Origin: Gracilariopsis chorda
Lineage: Eukaryota; Rhodophyta; Florideophyceae; Gracilariales; Gracilariaceae
Length of the DNA: 64,000 nucleotides
Assembly (NCBI GenBank): GCA_003194525.1
Contig: NBIV01000080.1
Coordinates: 62,001 to 126,000, forward strand
Direction of reading: 5' to 3'
Shown here piece by piece: positions 11,187 through 23,263 of this stretch. The notes below the pieces were generated by a model, which was not told where the DNA came from, searched no databases, and was given only the letters and a program-made list of their open reading frames with translations. Each line of letters opens with the position of its first letter. Position 1 is the first letter of the stretch. The position numbers and the translations under genes were made by a program.

Positions 11187-13361
11187 ATGTCGAGAAATCC
11201 CTCCGACGCGGAGCCAGTGGTTACGCGTAGTCGCTCCCGCGACAACGCGGACACTTCCGAAGTTCGGTTCATACCCCGTATCCTCATACGGACAAGTTCC
11301 AGCCGTGCTGGCGCCGCTTCATCGCGGAATGATACCCCCAACCGGGAACCCTGGAACCTCCTTTTGCCCTCGTTATCACCCCCGCAGGGGAATGCAGCAT
11401 CGACTCCGGCTGTTGCCGCAGTGCCCCAGGCACCCCGGCCTGCTCCCGCTGTCGCGGCTTCAAGCCCCCGTGGAACGGGCGATAACACCCCCCAGGGGAC
11501 TTCCCTGGAATCCCAGGTCCGCGCTCTGTGGACCGCCCATGACACCCTTGTAGGGGAACTAAAATCCCTCCAAGAGGTGGTCTCGGCAACACCCGTAAAG
11601 GAGGTCGCCGAGGAACTCCGTATTTCACGGTCTGACGTGAACTCCATGTTGGAGAGTTTGGGACAACCCGCCACCTTCATCGAAGGAGTTGAAGCCCGAT
11701 TTGATCGGATTGGTGCCCGCCTGGAGACGCTGGAGCAGTTCGTCCTCATGAAAAAACCATCCCCGGATGATCCAGTAAACGAGGCATCGCACAACGACTA
11801 GCTTGCTGGGAAGAAGAAACGCCGTCATCGACGGGAACAACACCGAAAATATTCGGACTCTGATTCTTCGACATCGTCGGATTCATCCCGAAACCATTCG
11901 GTTAGCTCGAGCTCCTCAGACTCCGACTCGGAGGACGAGAAGCGAGGCTACTCCTCCCGCTCGAAGCGGTCATCGGCCACTGAAGGTGTGATCCGAACCA
12001 GCCAGAAGGGGAGAAGACACCCCGGTCTCCGGAAATTGAAACCGACAAACCCGGATTACCGGAAGCTTTTATCATACCGGTACTACCAGCTCGAAGATTC
12101 GTCACTTGGACATACGCCCCGTGGTACGGGAAAGGTGCGAGAATGCATTAAGCGAATGCAGCTCTCGCTCCGCAACCAGTATTTTACTGGAGAGGACCCG
12201 GTCCTGGTACTGGATTTCCTATCCCGCTTTGTAGCGGAGGCCGGTATCCTCGGTATGAATGAGGGACACGCCTATTTGGCTTTACCGTATTTCCTACGGG
12301 GAGTGGCGGAGGACCAATACGACTCTGTCAGAGGATCTTCTCGTGCCTCCGAGGGAGGGGTTACTTGCTGGCCGGAGGCTGTGCAGTATCTTCTGTGCTT
12401 CTACGCCACAAACACCGCTATTCAGCAGGCTATCCTCGCTTTGCGAGATACACGCCAGCGTGCTGGAGAGACCGAGACCGATTAATCGGTGCGCCTTAAC
12501 AAGGCTTTCCACAGATGTGTTAACGTATACCCCACTGGGGAGCGCAGTACAATGTTCATCGATGGTCTTGACCCGGCAATCCGGAGTTTAGTTACCTTTT
12601 ATCGGGAAGCCAAGCGGAGGATCACCTATCTCTAGCTGGTCCAACACGCTCGAGCGGAAGGGGATGCACATCATGCAAGGACTCCGAACAATCGGTCTAA
12701 ATTCGCCAAGGCGTTGTTGCTGGAAAGCGAAGCTTCCTCGCTCCCGCTCACTGCTGATGGGATCCCTGGACAGGGATTTGATACCGTGCATTTAGTGCAG
12801 AGGGATGAGGTTTCGATACCCACCAGTGATTTGCCGTCGACGACGAAGATGACCCGTGATACGGGAACAGAAGATCCCGTCCTATACGGTTGTAACGGTC
12901 GGGTCCAACCCCAACGACTCCCGTTTTCAAACGGTCATTCCCGTTATCAACGGCCTGGATGGGCTGACACCTGCCCTGCGGTTCGCTTCTCCGATACTCG
13001 CAACAATAATCTGCGTGTCAAGGTGTTGGCTCTCATTTGCCACCTTTGTTATGCCCATGGCCATACCTCGCCTCACTGTATCTGCTCACTGAAGGATATG
13101 GCCAAGGTGGTGGCAAATTATGAGGCCCTCACTCCAGAGGAGAAACGTTCCGTCCCGACGGCTTCCCACCTCCGTGCTAAAACGGACTTTTGCCATGCCC
13201 TACCACAGACCCCCCGTGCGCGGCAAGCTTCATACACCCCGATTTGGGAGATCGTGCAACCATCCGTTGCAACGCCCGCTTATGCGGATAGAGCCCCCCA
13301 TCAACGGGATGAAGCACTCATTGTCGAGGAAATTAACCCACCGCCGAATGCGGAAAACTAA
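11187..13361 (+). pseudogene. Gypsy-1 gag
   Basis: A single frame from ATG 11187 to TAA 13361 encodes the capsid-nucleocapsid precursor, about 724 codons. The N-terminal region is Ser/Arg/Ala-rich and ends with a likely coiled coil. A Ser/Asp-rich acidic patch follows, then a conserved capsid stretch (SYRYYQLEDS, TGKVRECIKRM, TGEDPVLVLDFLSRFV, GVAEDQYDSVRG) and a CCHC zinc knuckle CHLCYAHGHTSPHC near 13040-13080. Three in-frame stops interrupt it: TAG 11799, TAA about 12483 and TAG about 12634. The Gypsy-2 gag reads through these sites (for example E in place of the third), so they are mutations of this copy. Confidence 0.85.
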
Positions 13362-13489
13362 ATGAGGGAGTCTCCCCTTTGGGAGAGGCGTCCTCAGACA
13401 AGAGGGTGTTGGCGCCCGAGGCTTCCTCGCCTCGCTCCCCGGTGAAAGTGCTCTCGAGGAAAGACACCGCTGACGCGGACTCTGCGCAC

Positions 13490-16400
13490 CTCGGTGTGTT
13501 GCGTCGCCCGTAGATACGGAGTAAAAATCCCCGGATTCCCGGTAGAGTCTTGGTCTTGGCCGAGCGCAACTATAAGGTCTATGCCGACCTTGGCCTTGAT
13601 CCCCAGTTTATGGTGAGGTTTGTCACCGTCCTGGATACAGGTGCAGGCCCCAACTTTGTTGTGGAATCATTGTTTCCCCCGCTTGTGCGGTCTCGTATCC
13701 GCTCTGACGCGGTCCCTGACATTTCGGACGCGAACAACAATCCGTTACAAAACGGTGGGCACAGTGGACCTCGTCGTGAGACTTGGTACCTCTGTGGTGA
13801 AGTTGGACTTCATCGTTTGCCGTTCATTGGCAGCACCAGTCATACTGGGATGTGATTACTGCGACAGATTTGTCGACGCAATCAGGCCCCGCCTCAGGCG
13901 TGTAGAACTTGACGACGGATCGTCGGTTCCGATTGTTCGCCGCCCGCTAAAGCGGTCCTCTCGGAAATACATTCCGCTCCCTGCTGCGCAGGAACCACCG
14001 CCCGCGTCCCGCGAGTCCACCAAGCTCCGCGTCGCTGCCGCGGTTTCTATACCGCCTGACTCCCAAGTCTGGGTGCAAGTAATCTCCCGTCAACATGGTC
14101 TTCGGGTTATACAACCCCTCGCCTCGTTGTACGAGAAATCCCAGCTGGCGCTGGCTAGTGGAATTGTCTCCATTTCCCCGGATGTTCCTTTCCAGATATT
14201 GGTTGCCAACCTTCAAACACCCCCAGTATCTGGTAAAACACCAAGTAATTGGGAGTGTAACCCCCCATCCTATGGGAATTCTGCCAACGAAGATCACAGC
14301 CGCCGATTTACTCGGAGTTACCACCTCTTCTGAGGAGTTCACCCCGCCGTCCGAAGACGTAAAGTCTAAGGAGGGGGAGGAAACCGCTACTTCAGCGTCG
14401 AACATACCGAGTAACTCGGAATTGCGAACCACACCTGTTCCACAGGACAATGCTCCATCGACCAACGACCGGATTGATCCGGAAAAGGCACTTGAAGCGC
14501 TGGACTTCAGCCACGTGCCAGAGTCGCACCGCGACAAACTCCGTACAATTTTACAGGAATTCACCAAAATGTGGGATAGCTCGCTTGGCGAGATTAATGC
14601 AACGGAACATCGGATCGATTTAATCCCCGGTGCGCGACCGGTTGCACAACCCCCTTACAGGGCAGGTCCGAAAGCTCTGGAAGAGGAGTAGTCCCAAGTG
14701 GACAAGATGCTCCACGCAGGTGTGATTGAGCCCGCTCAATCACCCCGGGCATCCCCAGTTGTACTGACTTTGAAGCCCGACGGAACCTGGAGGTTCTGTG
14801 TCGACTACCGCCGGCTCAATGCCGTGACTGTTAGGGACACGTAACCTATCCCTCGTATGGACGAGTTTATTGACTCCCTCGGAGACGCCACCGTTTTCAC
14901 GGCTCTCGATGCCAATTGGGGATATTGGCAAGTACCTGTCAGACAGGAGGATCGCGACAAAACTGCATTCACCTGCCACGCAGGAACGTACCGCTTCAAG
15001 CGGATGCCATTTGGGTTAACCAACGCCCCCGCCACCCTTTCAGCGTGCAGTAGATATTCTACCCAACCGCTTTAAGTGGCGGAGTTGTCTGGTCTACCTT
15101 GATGATATTATCATCTTCTCCAACTCGTTGGACGACCATCTCACTCACGTCCGAGAAGTGCTGACCGTACTCCGCGATGCGGGAATTACCCTCAAGTTGA
15201 GAAAATGCGAGTTTTTCACAGATACTGTGAAGTATCTGGGTCACATTATCCGTCCTGGACGGTTAGCGATCGAGAAAGCTCGAGTCAAATCCCTCGTTGA
15301 GGCGAAAGAGCCCCGTACTCAAACGGAACTGCGCTCCTTTTTGGGGCTGTTCAACGTCTATCGACAGTTTATCCCGAACTTTTCGGATACCGCGGCGTCC
15401 CTGAACGCGTTGTTGCGAAAGGGAAACCCCCCAAAACTGGGAACATTTACGCCCGAGCAATCGGAAGCCTTTAAATCCTTGAAGGAGGCTGTCACATTAG
15501 CACCAATCCTACGTCTCCCAAAACGTGGGTTGCCATACTCCGTAGATACGGACTCGAGCGACTACCAAGTCGGATGTGCTCTTTTTCAAACCACCCCCGA
15601 GGGGGAATGATACCCAATTGGTTATTGGCACGCTCGCTCAATGTTCATGAGCGGAACTACTCCGTATCGGAGAAAGAGTGCCTCGCCGTCGTATGGGCGA
15701 TGACAACTCTGCGCCCCTACCTTATGGGAGTTCACTTCGCCGTGTACACGGATCATTCCTCATTGAGGTGGTTAATGAATATCTCCGACCCGTCGGGACG
15801 CCTCATGCGCTGGAGACTCCGCCTCGTGGAATATGACTTTCAAGTCATTTATAAAAAGGGCGCGCAGAACACCCAAGCCGACGCCCTGTCACTTTTACCC
15901 ACAAGTGGGGAAGCACTCCCAAGGGAGGATGATGAAGTCCCATGTTTCATGGCCATAGACCCGGATGATCCGGAATATGCCGTCGAGGCTGGGCCAGAAA
16001 ACTGGGACGAGGATGCTGATTTTGACGAACTACTCGCATCGCGAGATGAATCTGAGAACCCGTTACCGGGAAACTTTGTACCGGTATCACCGGAAGAAAT
16101 GATCCGAGAACAATTTGGCGACCCATTCTGTACGAGGGTGCGTGCCCGTATCAACGGTGGTGAAGATCTCCCTTTCGGGGTAAACGAGAAAGGCTACCTC
16201 GTAAGAAAGGTCGAAGCCCGCCCACAGATTGTGGTACCACATTCCCTGCAATCGCGGGTGTTACATCTATCACACTACGCCCCCATTGGAGGTCACCCAG
16301 GTGGAAGGAAACTCTACCTAGCCCTGCGAAGGGATTTCTACTGGCCCGCCATGGCGGTGGATTGCTACGCAACCGTGTGGTTTTGTAGCGAATGCGCGAA

Positions 16401-17460
16401 GAATCGCGTGAAACTCCTCAAAAAGGCGAAGAAGATGAAACTATTCCCCGCAAGGGCGCCGCTCGAGTTTATCGCGATCGATATTCTCGGACCACTACTC
16501 ACCACGAAACGAGGAAACAAGTTTCTACTTGTCATTACCGACCGCTTTTCTAAGCTGGTACGGACTGTCCCTCTTCGGAGGATAACCGCTCTCACGGTGG
16601 CCCAGGCTCTGGTGACGCACCGGATTTTCGTGTACGGTCCCCCTGTGGAGGTGCTCTCCGATAACGGGAAACAATTCGCGAGCAAGTTCTTCCAGGATGT
16701 TTGTCGCATCCTGGATGTCAAGAACTTGTTCACGACTACCGACCACCCCCAATTTAATGGGCAAGTTGAACGGTTTAACCGGACGTTACTCGCGGTGTTA
16801 CGTTCCGACGTCGCAGACCACCCAAAGAACTGGGACATGTACGCTGATGCGTTAACCTACGCGTACAACATGCAGGTACACCGGACTACCGGAGTTTCGC
16901 CAATCGGGTTGGTTCTATCTAGAACACCCCCGCCTGTGGCGCTGGAACCCCAAGCTACCTTGGACAATTGCCCATCATTGGGTATCTACCGGCAGCAATG
17001 GAAGGAATGGCTTTCCAAGCTGGTCCCCGCTGCGCGGAAGTCTATGGCCCGGGCCCAAGCCGCTTACAAGCGGGATTTTGATGCTCGCTTGCGAGGGAAA
17101 CCGTCCCCGATTCGGGCGAATAACTACGTCTTCATCAGGAAGGAGTACTACAACCCGGAACAGGAGAAGCGCCATAAACTCTCGCCTCTGGCGGATGGAC
17201 CATTCAAGGTCATCTCTGTAAACACCGACACTGTCGTAGTAGAGATGGGCGACACGCACGAACGGATTTCGCGTGATCGTGTTGTCCTTGCCCCTCCTCC
17301 CTCGACAGAGGTAGTCCTGGATCCATGCACCCCCTTTCTACGGACTCTGCAACACCCGAATCATCCGGGAGTAATAAGCTTACGGTACTACCCTACCACA
17401 CCCCAGCCGGGGACTCTCAAATCTACCGCCCATGTCGGACTCACCGGCTCAGCCGGGTAA
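13490..17460 (+). pseudogene. Gypsy-1 pol: protease, RT, RNase H, integrase
   Basis: The aspartic protease site VLDTGAGPNFV is near 13629. RT motifs include [13 protein letters not shown] (about 14790-14830), FTALDANWGYWQ, MPFGLTNAPATF and YLDD at 15094-15105. RNase H follows with YTDHSSLRWL near 15735. The integrase has an HHCC zinc finger (HYAPIGGHPGGRK, then CSECAKN), the core AIDILGPL, SDNGKQF and the E in NGQVERFNRTL. The frame shifts near 13750, 14215, 15040 and 15630, and stops occur at 14689-14691, about 14841 and 15608. From 15630 to 17460 the RNase H-integrase part is one uninterrupted frame. The enzymes would copy the RNA and insert the DNA; this copy cannot make the RT. Confidence 0.93.
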
Positions 17461-18895
17461 TTCGTGCCTCTCAGCGCCTGCCCCTACCACGCCCGCCCCC
17501 CTGGCGCGAATTTATACCCGCCAGGCAGGGAATGTTATCCCTTATCCCGCCGCTCCGTCTAAGGAGGGGGAGGAGAACACTCGTTTTCGAGGAACGATAT
17601 CGCCATCGCAACGGGAAACATGGAACATACGGAACACTGACCGTGGAGCACGGAGTATGTCACACGACACTAATCCCCCGTTCTCGGGCAGTGCTGGGCA
17701 AAAACAACCAGACGCGCAGGCCCCGCCAAAGCGGCAATTATACCGTGCTACACGGGAGGTTGAAGCGCAACTACCGCACACCCCTGTCAGGGAAGGATCC
17801 CCAATACGGGAGTATGGTGACGATCGCCGCCAATCCCCTGAGCAGAGCGATGCATCAAAGCCGCCATTGCCGGACGCCCCCGCAGAAGCGGTCCAATTGG
17901 GTCCAGCAGACCCGCGTCCTGCGGAGAAGAGGCGCCCAGAGACGCCAGCGCCACTGGGAAATACCCACACTTCTCTTGGGGAAAAAGGCGGCCAAGCCGC
18001 AGTCGAAACTTCTGGCCCTGGCGCAAAAGCGCCGGAAACGCCTCCCGTCGTCGACGGAATCGAAGCCCCCGCTCCGGGGAATAATTTGCGCCGACTTCCG
18101 CAACGGTGCGGCGAAGAACCGAGAAACTCGGGAAAAACGCGCGCCATCGCACGCTCGAAACCGGTCGTACCGGACGCTGCCCCTCCTCATGGAGACGGTG
18201 CACCGCACTTAGCGGCAAGGCCTTTGAAAAGGGTGTCATCGGCAACTGCCCGGCACCCCCCAAAGGGGAGTTTTAACCACAATGCCAGTGTACCAGAGTT
18301 AGCCTTAGGCAACCCCCCAGTAGTCGGGGACACCACGGCACAGCCGGAACGTATGGCAGAGAACACTCGTGACCCCCCAGGGGAGGCGGAACGCTTACCA
18401 ATCACCGTGTCGCACGGGACCCCGCAGGGGATGTCGCAACCGCCGTTCCCGCATATGCGGAAAAGACCCCGCAAGCTCTTGGTTCGCGAAGAAGACTGCA
18501 CTCACGGAGTTCAAGTCCCCCGCTGACTGGCGGTTCGCCCTGCCTACCGTGATGACGGGAAAAATGACGCCCCTCTGGAGAATAACTTGGCGTTTAAAAC
18601 CATGACGCCAAACACCCTCTTGAGGGATATCCTCCCGCACGAGCAGCGGCCGCTACCACAGCGTATGGCAACGCCGGAGTTATCGCCGAACAGCCTGCTA
18701 AGGGACATTATACCGCACCGCGGGCAACTCTCACAAGGGAACACAACCACCACCCGGCACGGCCGGCAGGTCTACGAACGAGAGTTCGTAGTAGACCGAC
18801 TTGTAGGACACACCTGGGACCAGGATGGTATTCTACAATACCACGTCCACTGGTACGGGTATGACCCCAGTGGGGATACGTGGGAGCCAATTTAA
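17432..18895 (+). pseudogene. Gypsy-1 Pro-rich linker and C-terminal chromodomain
   Basis: In a frame one step from the integrase there is a Pro/Ala/Gly/Arg-rich linker of about 400 codons, interrupted by TGA 18524-18526. It ends in a chromodomain: YEREFVVDRL then YHVHWYGYDPSGDTWEPI, stopping at TAA 18893-18895. The aromatic residues and the W-x-G/E-Y-x-x-x-x-x-T-W-E-P pattern are those of chromoviral integrase tails, which direct insertion to particular chromatin. In Gypsy-2 the linker is continuous with the integrase, so the frame change here is probably a mutation. A phrase LLRDI(L/I)PH is repeated twice in the linker. Confidence 0.82.
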
Positions 18896-19168
18896 CACCT
18901 CCCACGATCGCAGGTCGTGCGATAACACCGTCAAACGGGAACTGCAGCCCCAGCCACGCTGATTAATGCCCAAGTCGGGTAACGTTATCGCGCGAGCGGA
19001 GGGCAGTAAGAAAGGATAGCAGGGAAAGTCCGTCCAAGACGGGGAATTCTAATTGGAAATCACCGTCCGAGACGGGAAAGCTTACCTAGTGGAGCAGCAA
19101 GCTCCATACTACACTACAATAACTGGCATAGCCAGGGAAAGAAGAACCAGGAAACTGGACTAGAGGTT

Positions 19169-20956
19169 TCACTCACCCCCATCGTCCGGGGCGTAACCCC
19201 CAGCAAGGCGGTAGGCCAACGTGTCCGCCATAGTGGTGACATCCCCCGATACCTCGGCAGTGCTCAGACCGGCACCCCGGAGAAAACGTGCGATGATCTC
19301 GTTTTCATCCGCCGTCACCCCGCTGGGGATAGAAGGTCCGGCACTTGCCGTCGAAGGGTCAGCAGCCGGCTCTGCCGGAGATACCCCCTCTGGGAAAGCT
19401 TCTGCGCTAGCGCCGGTTTCCTCTACGTCCATCTCCCCGGGTTCTTCCGGTTCGTTATCGACCATTGGGTCATCCCCGCCGTATGCGCGGTAGAAGTCGT
19501 CAGAATGGACGTACCCCACCGGGGTGTCTTCCGGCACATGCCGGGGCGCATCGCGAAGCTCGTGCGCCTCCTCGGAGGAAATTTCCCAGAACTCCCAGGG
19601 GTCGAAGTAGATAAAATCCCCCGCAAAGGCGGTGTTTCTACCGATTCCCGGAACACCGGTGTTACTGCTGCCGCCATCCAGACGATCGCTTTGCTCCAGT
19701 GGGACCTCACTCCAGCTAACGCTGTCAATTTACCCAAGTAATTGGAGGACTTCTTCATTGTTGGCCTGGCCCCCAAGGGGGATGCGAAAAGCCAATTTGT
19801 GGATCGCTGCCCGCACACGCGGTGAGAGGAACCAGAGACGAAACTGGTCGTACGCCTCGTTGAGGATATAAGCCGTAGCGCGGGCCGCCCACTCCGTAAC
19901 CACTACGGACCACAACCCCGACCGGGGATCCTGCATGAGCAGCGAACTGAGGTACGTAAGTACCAGTGGGAGTTCTATGTAGCACCCTCGGCAGGCCTCA
20001 TGGAAGCGCCACCACTCGGGGAGTGCTACATACCGACCTAGTTGGTGAGGCGGCGCAATCTGCTCTATCTCCACGTTCTGATACGGGATGAAATACCCGA
20101 ATCGGGATTGCCAACGCCGCTCATAGCGAATGAAGTTCTGGAGAAAGGTTGAGCGGTATTGCCGGGAAAGATAGCGGAACTCCGCCCGAATAATCGGTCG
20201 CTCCCAACAAAGGGCTTCTTGCGGCGCTGCGGGGAAATTCCTCCAAGCGAAGGTCTCGAGGCGGAACAGGTTTTCGCCGTACCCAATCTCCCGGCGAGTG
20301 CGGAAGTGGCTAACGTCGAAGCCAAACTCCGGTGGGAGCGGTATATCGAATGGAGCCCGGCTCTGCCGTTGGTATGCCATGTGCGTCAACGCGGTCTGCG
20401 CCGCAGCGACGGTCTCGCCCGAATTCCTTCGGAGGTGGTTACGCGGAATCGCAATCCGGTGACGCCAATCCCACGATGTGGTGACTGCTCTGGGCAGATC
20501 CCCCGGAAGGGTGTCTGAGCCATCCGCATAAGTGGTGATCAATCCCTCATTGAGGACCGCGACCGGGTGGAACTACGGGGCAAGGCGCAGGCGCGACGCG
20601 TGATTCCGATTAATTGGGTTGAGCCCTACCAGGGTGTTGTAGGTTGGCCAGTTGGACACCGGAGTGGTTCCGGAGGACACCACCGAAGGTGGTAGTGCGA
20701 AGGGATGGTCGGCTGCAGCAGCCATATTCCCCGGTTGAACCGGATGTCGATCGCCCTGAGGCAAAGGAACTGACCGGAAACCGGTGGTGTATCGCCCGAG
20801 AAGCCTCGGAGGTGGGCTGTGGTTGTTGATGTTGTTGTCGTCGTTCATTTTTCTCTTGTCGAGGGTGGCTGTTGTTGTCGTTTGTGCGCTTGGTGACTCT
20901 GATGCAGAGGGATTTACCGGAGAACCGGAGACGGAGCACGCGCTTTTATCACCCAT
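19169..20956 (-). pseudogene. Gypsy-1 antisense gene: unknown protein of about 595 codons
   Basis: On the strand opposite gag-pol, one frame runs from ATG 20956, only 56 bp inside the 3' LTR, to a stop at 19169. Two in-frame stops interrupt it: TAG near 20573 (a Trp in Gypsy-2) and TAA near 19730. The protein has a Ser/Thr/Asn-rich head, a conserved middle (DWRHRI, FDVSHFRTRREIGYGENL, PIIRAEFRYLS, ALPEWWR, TEWAARA) and an acidic Pro/Ser-rich tail. No signal peptide, membrane segment or known domain is seen. Gypsy-2 encodes the same protein at the same place, so it is a real component of the elements. Function is unknown; transcription would have to start in or near the 3' LTR. Confidence 0.82.
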
Positions 20957-21000
20957 TTTCGTCTGGGAATCCTCCGCGTCCGCGGTCGTTTTCCCGTCTT

Positions 21001-21012
21001 AGGGGGGGGATA
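21001..21012 (+). promoter_or_regulatory. Gypsy-1 polypurine tract
   Basis: AGGGGGGGATA directly precedes the 3' LTR at 21013. This is the position and composition of the polypurine tract that primes plus-strand DNA synthesis. Confidence 0.85.
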
Positions 21013-21837
21013 TGAAGTGCAACGCCCTCAGGGAGGGATTCCTGGTACTTGATCGTTTTCCCGATATTATCGGTTGTGTAGTGTGTATATGAACTACGCC
21101 CCACAATGGTGGGTATGGACACGTGGGACACGGTTTTGGGTCAATTGGCGGTTGGCAACAGTAGTGGATGTTGCCACGAAATGTGGAGTATTTTAGTTGA
21201 TTTTATTTATTATTTTCACACCCACTTCTGGGAAGCTAGTACTTATTGCGACGGCGCACTGCCGTCGCACCAGTAAACCTTCCCCAACGATGGACCCCAA
21301 CCTGGGGAATGGGCTCTAGTTGTTACCGCTTGCGCGCGTGCTCTACTCCTCCTTGGAGGGAAACGCCGTGAACCACGGGACACCTAACCCCCTTGCACAT
21401 CTAAAGGGACCGAGCACTGGGAGTCATATTTTTCCATTTGCATTGGTGTTTCGCCCTGTATAGGGATATTGCTACCGGCATCGCCGTTCGCTCCCGTCGC
21501 TCTCGCGACTCACTTCGTCCTCTCTTCCTCCTCTTCGCCCTTCCTTCTTCCCCTTTTAGGGTAGCACCTCCCGCTATCCGCGGCTCTCGTGTGCGTATCC
21601 GCTCACACACCCCCATTTACGTGGAAACCTACCTCTGGCGAAGACGCATTCCCGCTCTCGCGGATACCGATTCTTGTCCTAAACCCTCTTGCGCTAGTCG
21701 CGAAGGGTGGCCTCGGTCTTACAAACCGGCTCCGCCGTGCCACCCCTAGAGGGGCTCTACCCAGCTGGATTCACCTCCACGGAGGAAAGATCCCGAACGT
21801 CTCTCGGTGTTTCTCCCCTTTGGTGCGTTGCACCACA
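21013..21837 (+). repeat. Gypsy-1 3' LTR
   Basis: It is 825 bp, the same length and ends as the 5' LTR and followed by GTGAG. A stem GCGACGG/CCGTCGC is perfect here and in the solo LTR at 829-849, while the 5' LTR copy carries a substitution that still allows pairing in RNA. Confidence 0.95.
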
Positions 21838-22314
21838 GTGAGTACAACGAGACCGAGTGTAATGAAACCCCAGCAAGAGTTGGTCACTTCGCGCAGGCGA
21901 TAAAATCAGAGCCGAGTCACAGCTTAGCTTTAGTTCAGGGTGAAACGGCAAGGCCGTTCTCCCTTAAGTACTATTAGGTCACAATAAACTAATAATACTA
22001 CTAATGTAGTGTGCCACACTTGTGGCCCACACTCTTGTGTCACTTGGCGGCACTGCCAGCCACGGCGCAACACGACACGTGTGAATCATGCCAACCATGA
22101 ATAATATCCATGCGCTTGCCACGCGTCCATCTGTTCCAGATACCACAGAAATCACCCACGAAGGTTCCCAAAATACTAATTAAGATTCAAATCAAATTTT
22201 ATCCAATACTTTCGAGTGTAAACTCATACCTGAGTTGAACCGATGCCACTTCGGTATTGAATCATTCATGATCGACCTCGCTAGAGGGTATGCGCCCACA
22301 CATTGCTATAGACA
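21838..22314 (-). repeat. Gypsy-2 3' LTR, right piece
   Basis: After the GTGAG duplication the sequence matches the second half of the LTR at 46765-47709 and ends CATTGCTATAGACA, the counterpart of CATTGCTTTACA. Together with 9783-10251 it makes one LTR of about 946 bp, against 945 bp for the intact one. Confidence 0.88.
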
Positions 22315-22326
22315 TCCCCCTCCTTA
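22315..22326 (-). promoter_or_regulatory. Gypsy-2 polypurine tract
   Basis: On the minus strand AAGGAGGGGGA abuts the 3' LTR, which begins (minus strand) at 22314. It is the expected primer site for plus-strand synthesis. Confidence 0.8.
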
Positions 22327-22481
22327 GACCGGAATCATCCCACCGAAAGCGAGTGACCCGCAGACGAAAACGGGTATAAAGGATCCAACTTTTCATTAGT
22401 GATAGCGACATTCCTCCATTTCAACGCATAGCGCGACGAACGAATACTAATAAAATCGAACCCGATTGTTCATCTCCGTTA

Positions 22482-23263
22482 ATGAACTCAGAGAATCCCA
22501 ACCAACCCAACCCTGGAGCGGGTACTTCCCATTCTGGTAGTATAACTCCTTCATCCTCCGGACTGAGCTGGTTTCCTATGGCTCCATTGCCTCATGGTAA
22601 GTCTCAAATAACCGTCCCGGTACACTCCCGCGCACGGCAGTCCTCTCAGGGTACTCTGGTTGTCATAAACCAACTCGGCTGGATCCACATGGTAACCTTG
22701 GAAACACGGGATCCGTTACAGAATCCTTCGATTTATACCCGTGCTCCTTGGTTTCAACCGTCCGAGTTTTTCAACCTGCCACTGATCCAGTCCTATGCAC
22801 ACGACGGCGTTCTCGCTTCTGGACTTCTACTTTCCGTTGTCACTTCACTCGATTGGCGGGAACGCATTGTGTTGGATCCTAACCTTTTAAAGATAGACCT
22901 CCGCCGTGCAGAGAACCTGGATAGGGGCCGAGAAGAAATGACGCGAGTCGCGTATAAATGGCTCATGCGTACTCCAAGTCAATATCTGATTCCCAGTGAA
23001 TACGAATTCGACGTATCAAGGTATCGCACCTATGGTGAAGTATCCAATGGGGATAATCTGGCCCAGTTTGATACGGCACAATTCGAAATCGCAACGCAGG
23101 TAACCGTCGAGTCCGATATGTTGTTGGGCGAGTCCCATCATCCCTGCGGATTTGCGGTTCCTCCGACGTTCTGAAATGCAAGCGGCTTTTTCCGAAAAGA
23201 TTCGGTTTGATCGCAAGGCGCGTTCCCGAGATCTGTATTGGATTCCATATGTGGCACAGCCAG
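22482..23263 (+). pseudogene. Gypsy-2 antisense gene, N-terminal half
   Basis: The ATG at 22482 opens a 230-codon frame homologous to the first half of the Gypsy-1 antisense protein. Shared pieces are APWFQP, TSLDWRERIVL, MTRVAYKW, FDVSRYRTYGEVSNGDNL and, after a frameshift near 23130, PIIPADLRFLRR and an IPY motif. The head is Pro/Ser-rich. The gene is cut at 23263 by Gypsy-3 and resumes at 37348. It is read on the plus strand, antisense to its own gag-pol, with its start 167 bp from the 3' LTR. Confidence 0.85.

Larger units (their letters stand above)
10257..21837 (+). mobile_element. Gypsy-1, complete 11.6-kb Ty3/gypsy chromodomain element
   Basis: Two 825-bp LTRs bound the element, with GTGAG repeated at 10252-10256 and 21838-21842. 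The unoccupied counterpart of the insertion site is visible in the other Gypsy-2 LTR at 47234-47238. Order: 5' LTR, primer-binding site, gag, protease, RT, RNase H, integrase, a long Pro-rich linker, chromodomain, antisense gene, polypurine tract, 3' LTR. By eye the LTRs differ at about 17 of the first 310 positions, so the insertion is not very recent. In-frame stops and frameshifts make the pol region non-functional. Confidence 0.95.

Noticed and set aside
11799-12636. Programmed stop-codon readthrough in Gypsy-1 gag (three in-frame stops in one long frame)
   Set aside because: Gypsy-2 gag has sense codons at the matching places and its own stops elsewhere, so these are independent mutations.
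17542-18263. Several long ORFs on both strands in the Gypsy-1 linker
   Set aside because: They arise from GC-rich, Pro/Arg-rich linker sequence. Only the frame leading to the chromodomain is supported.
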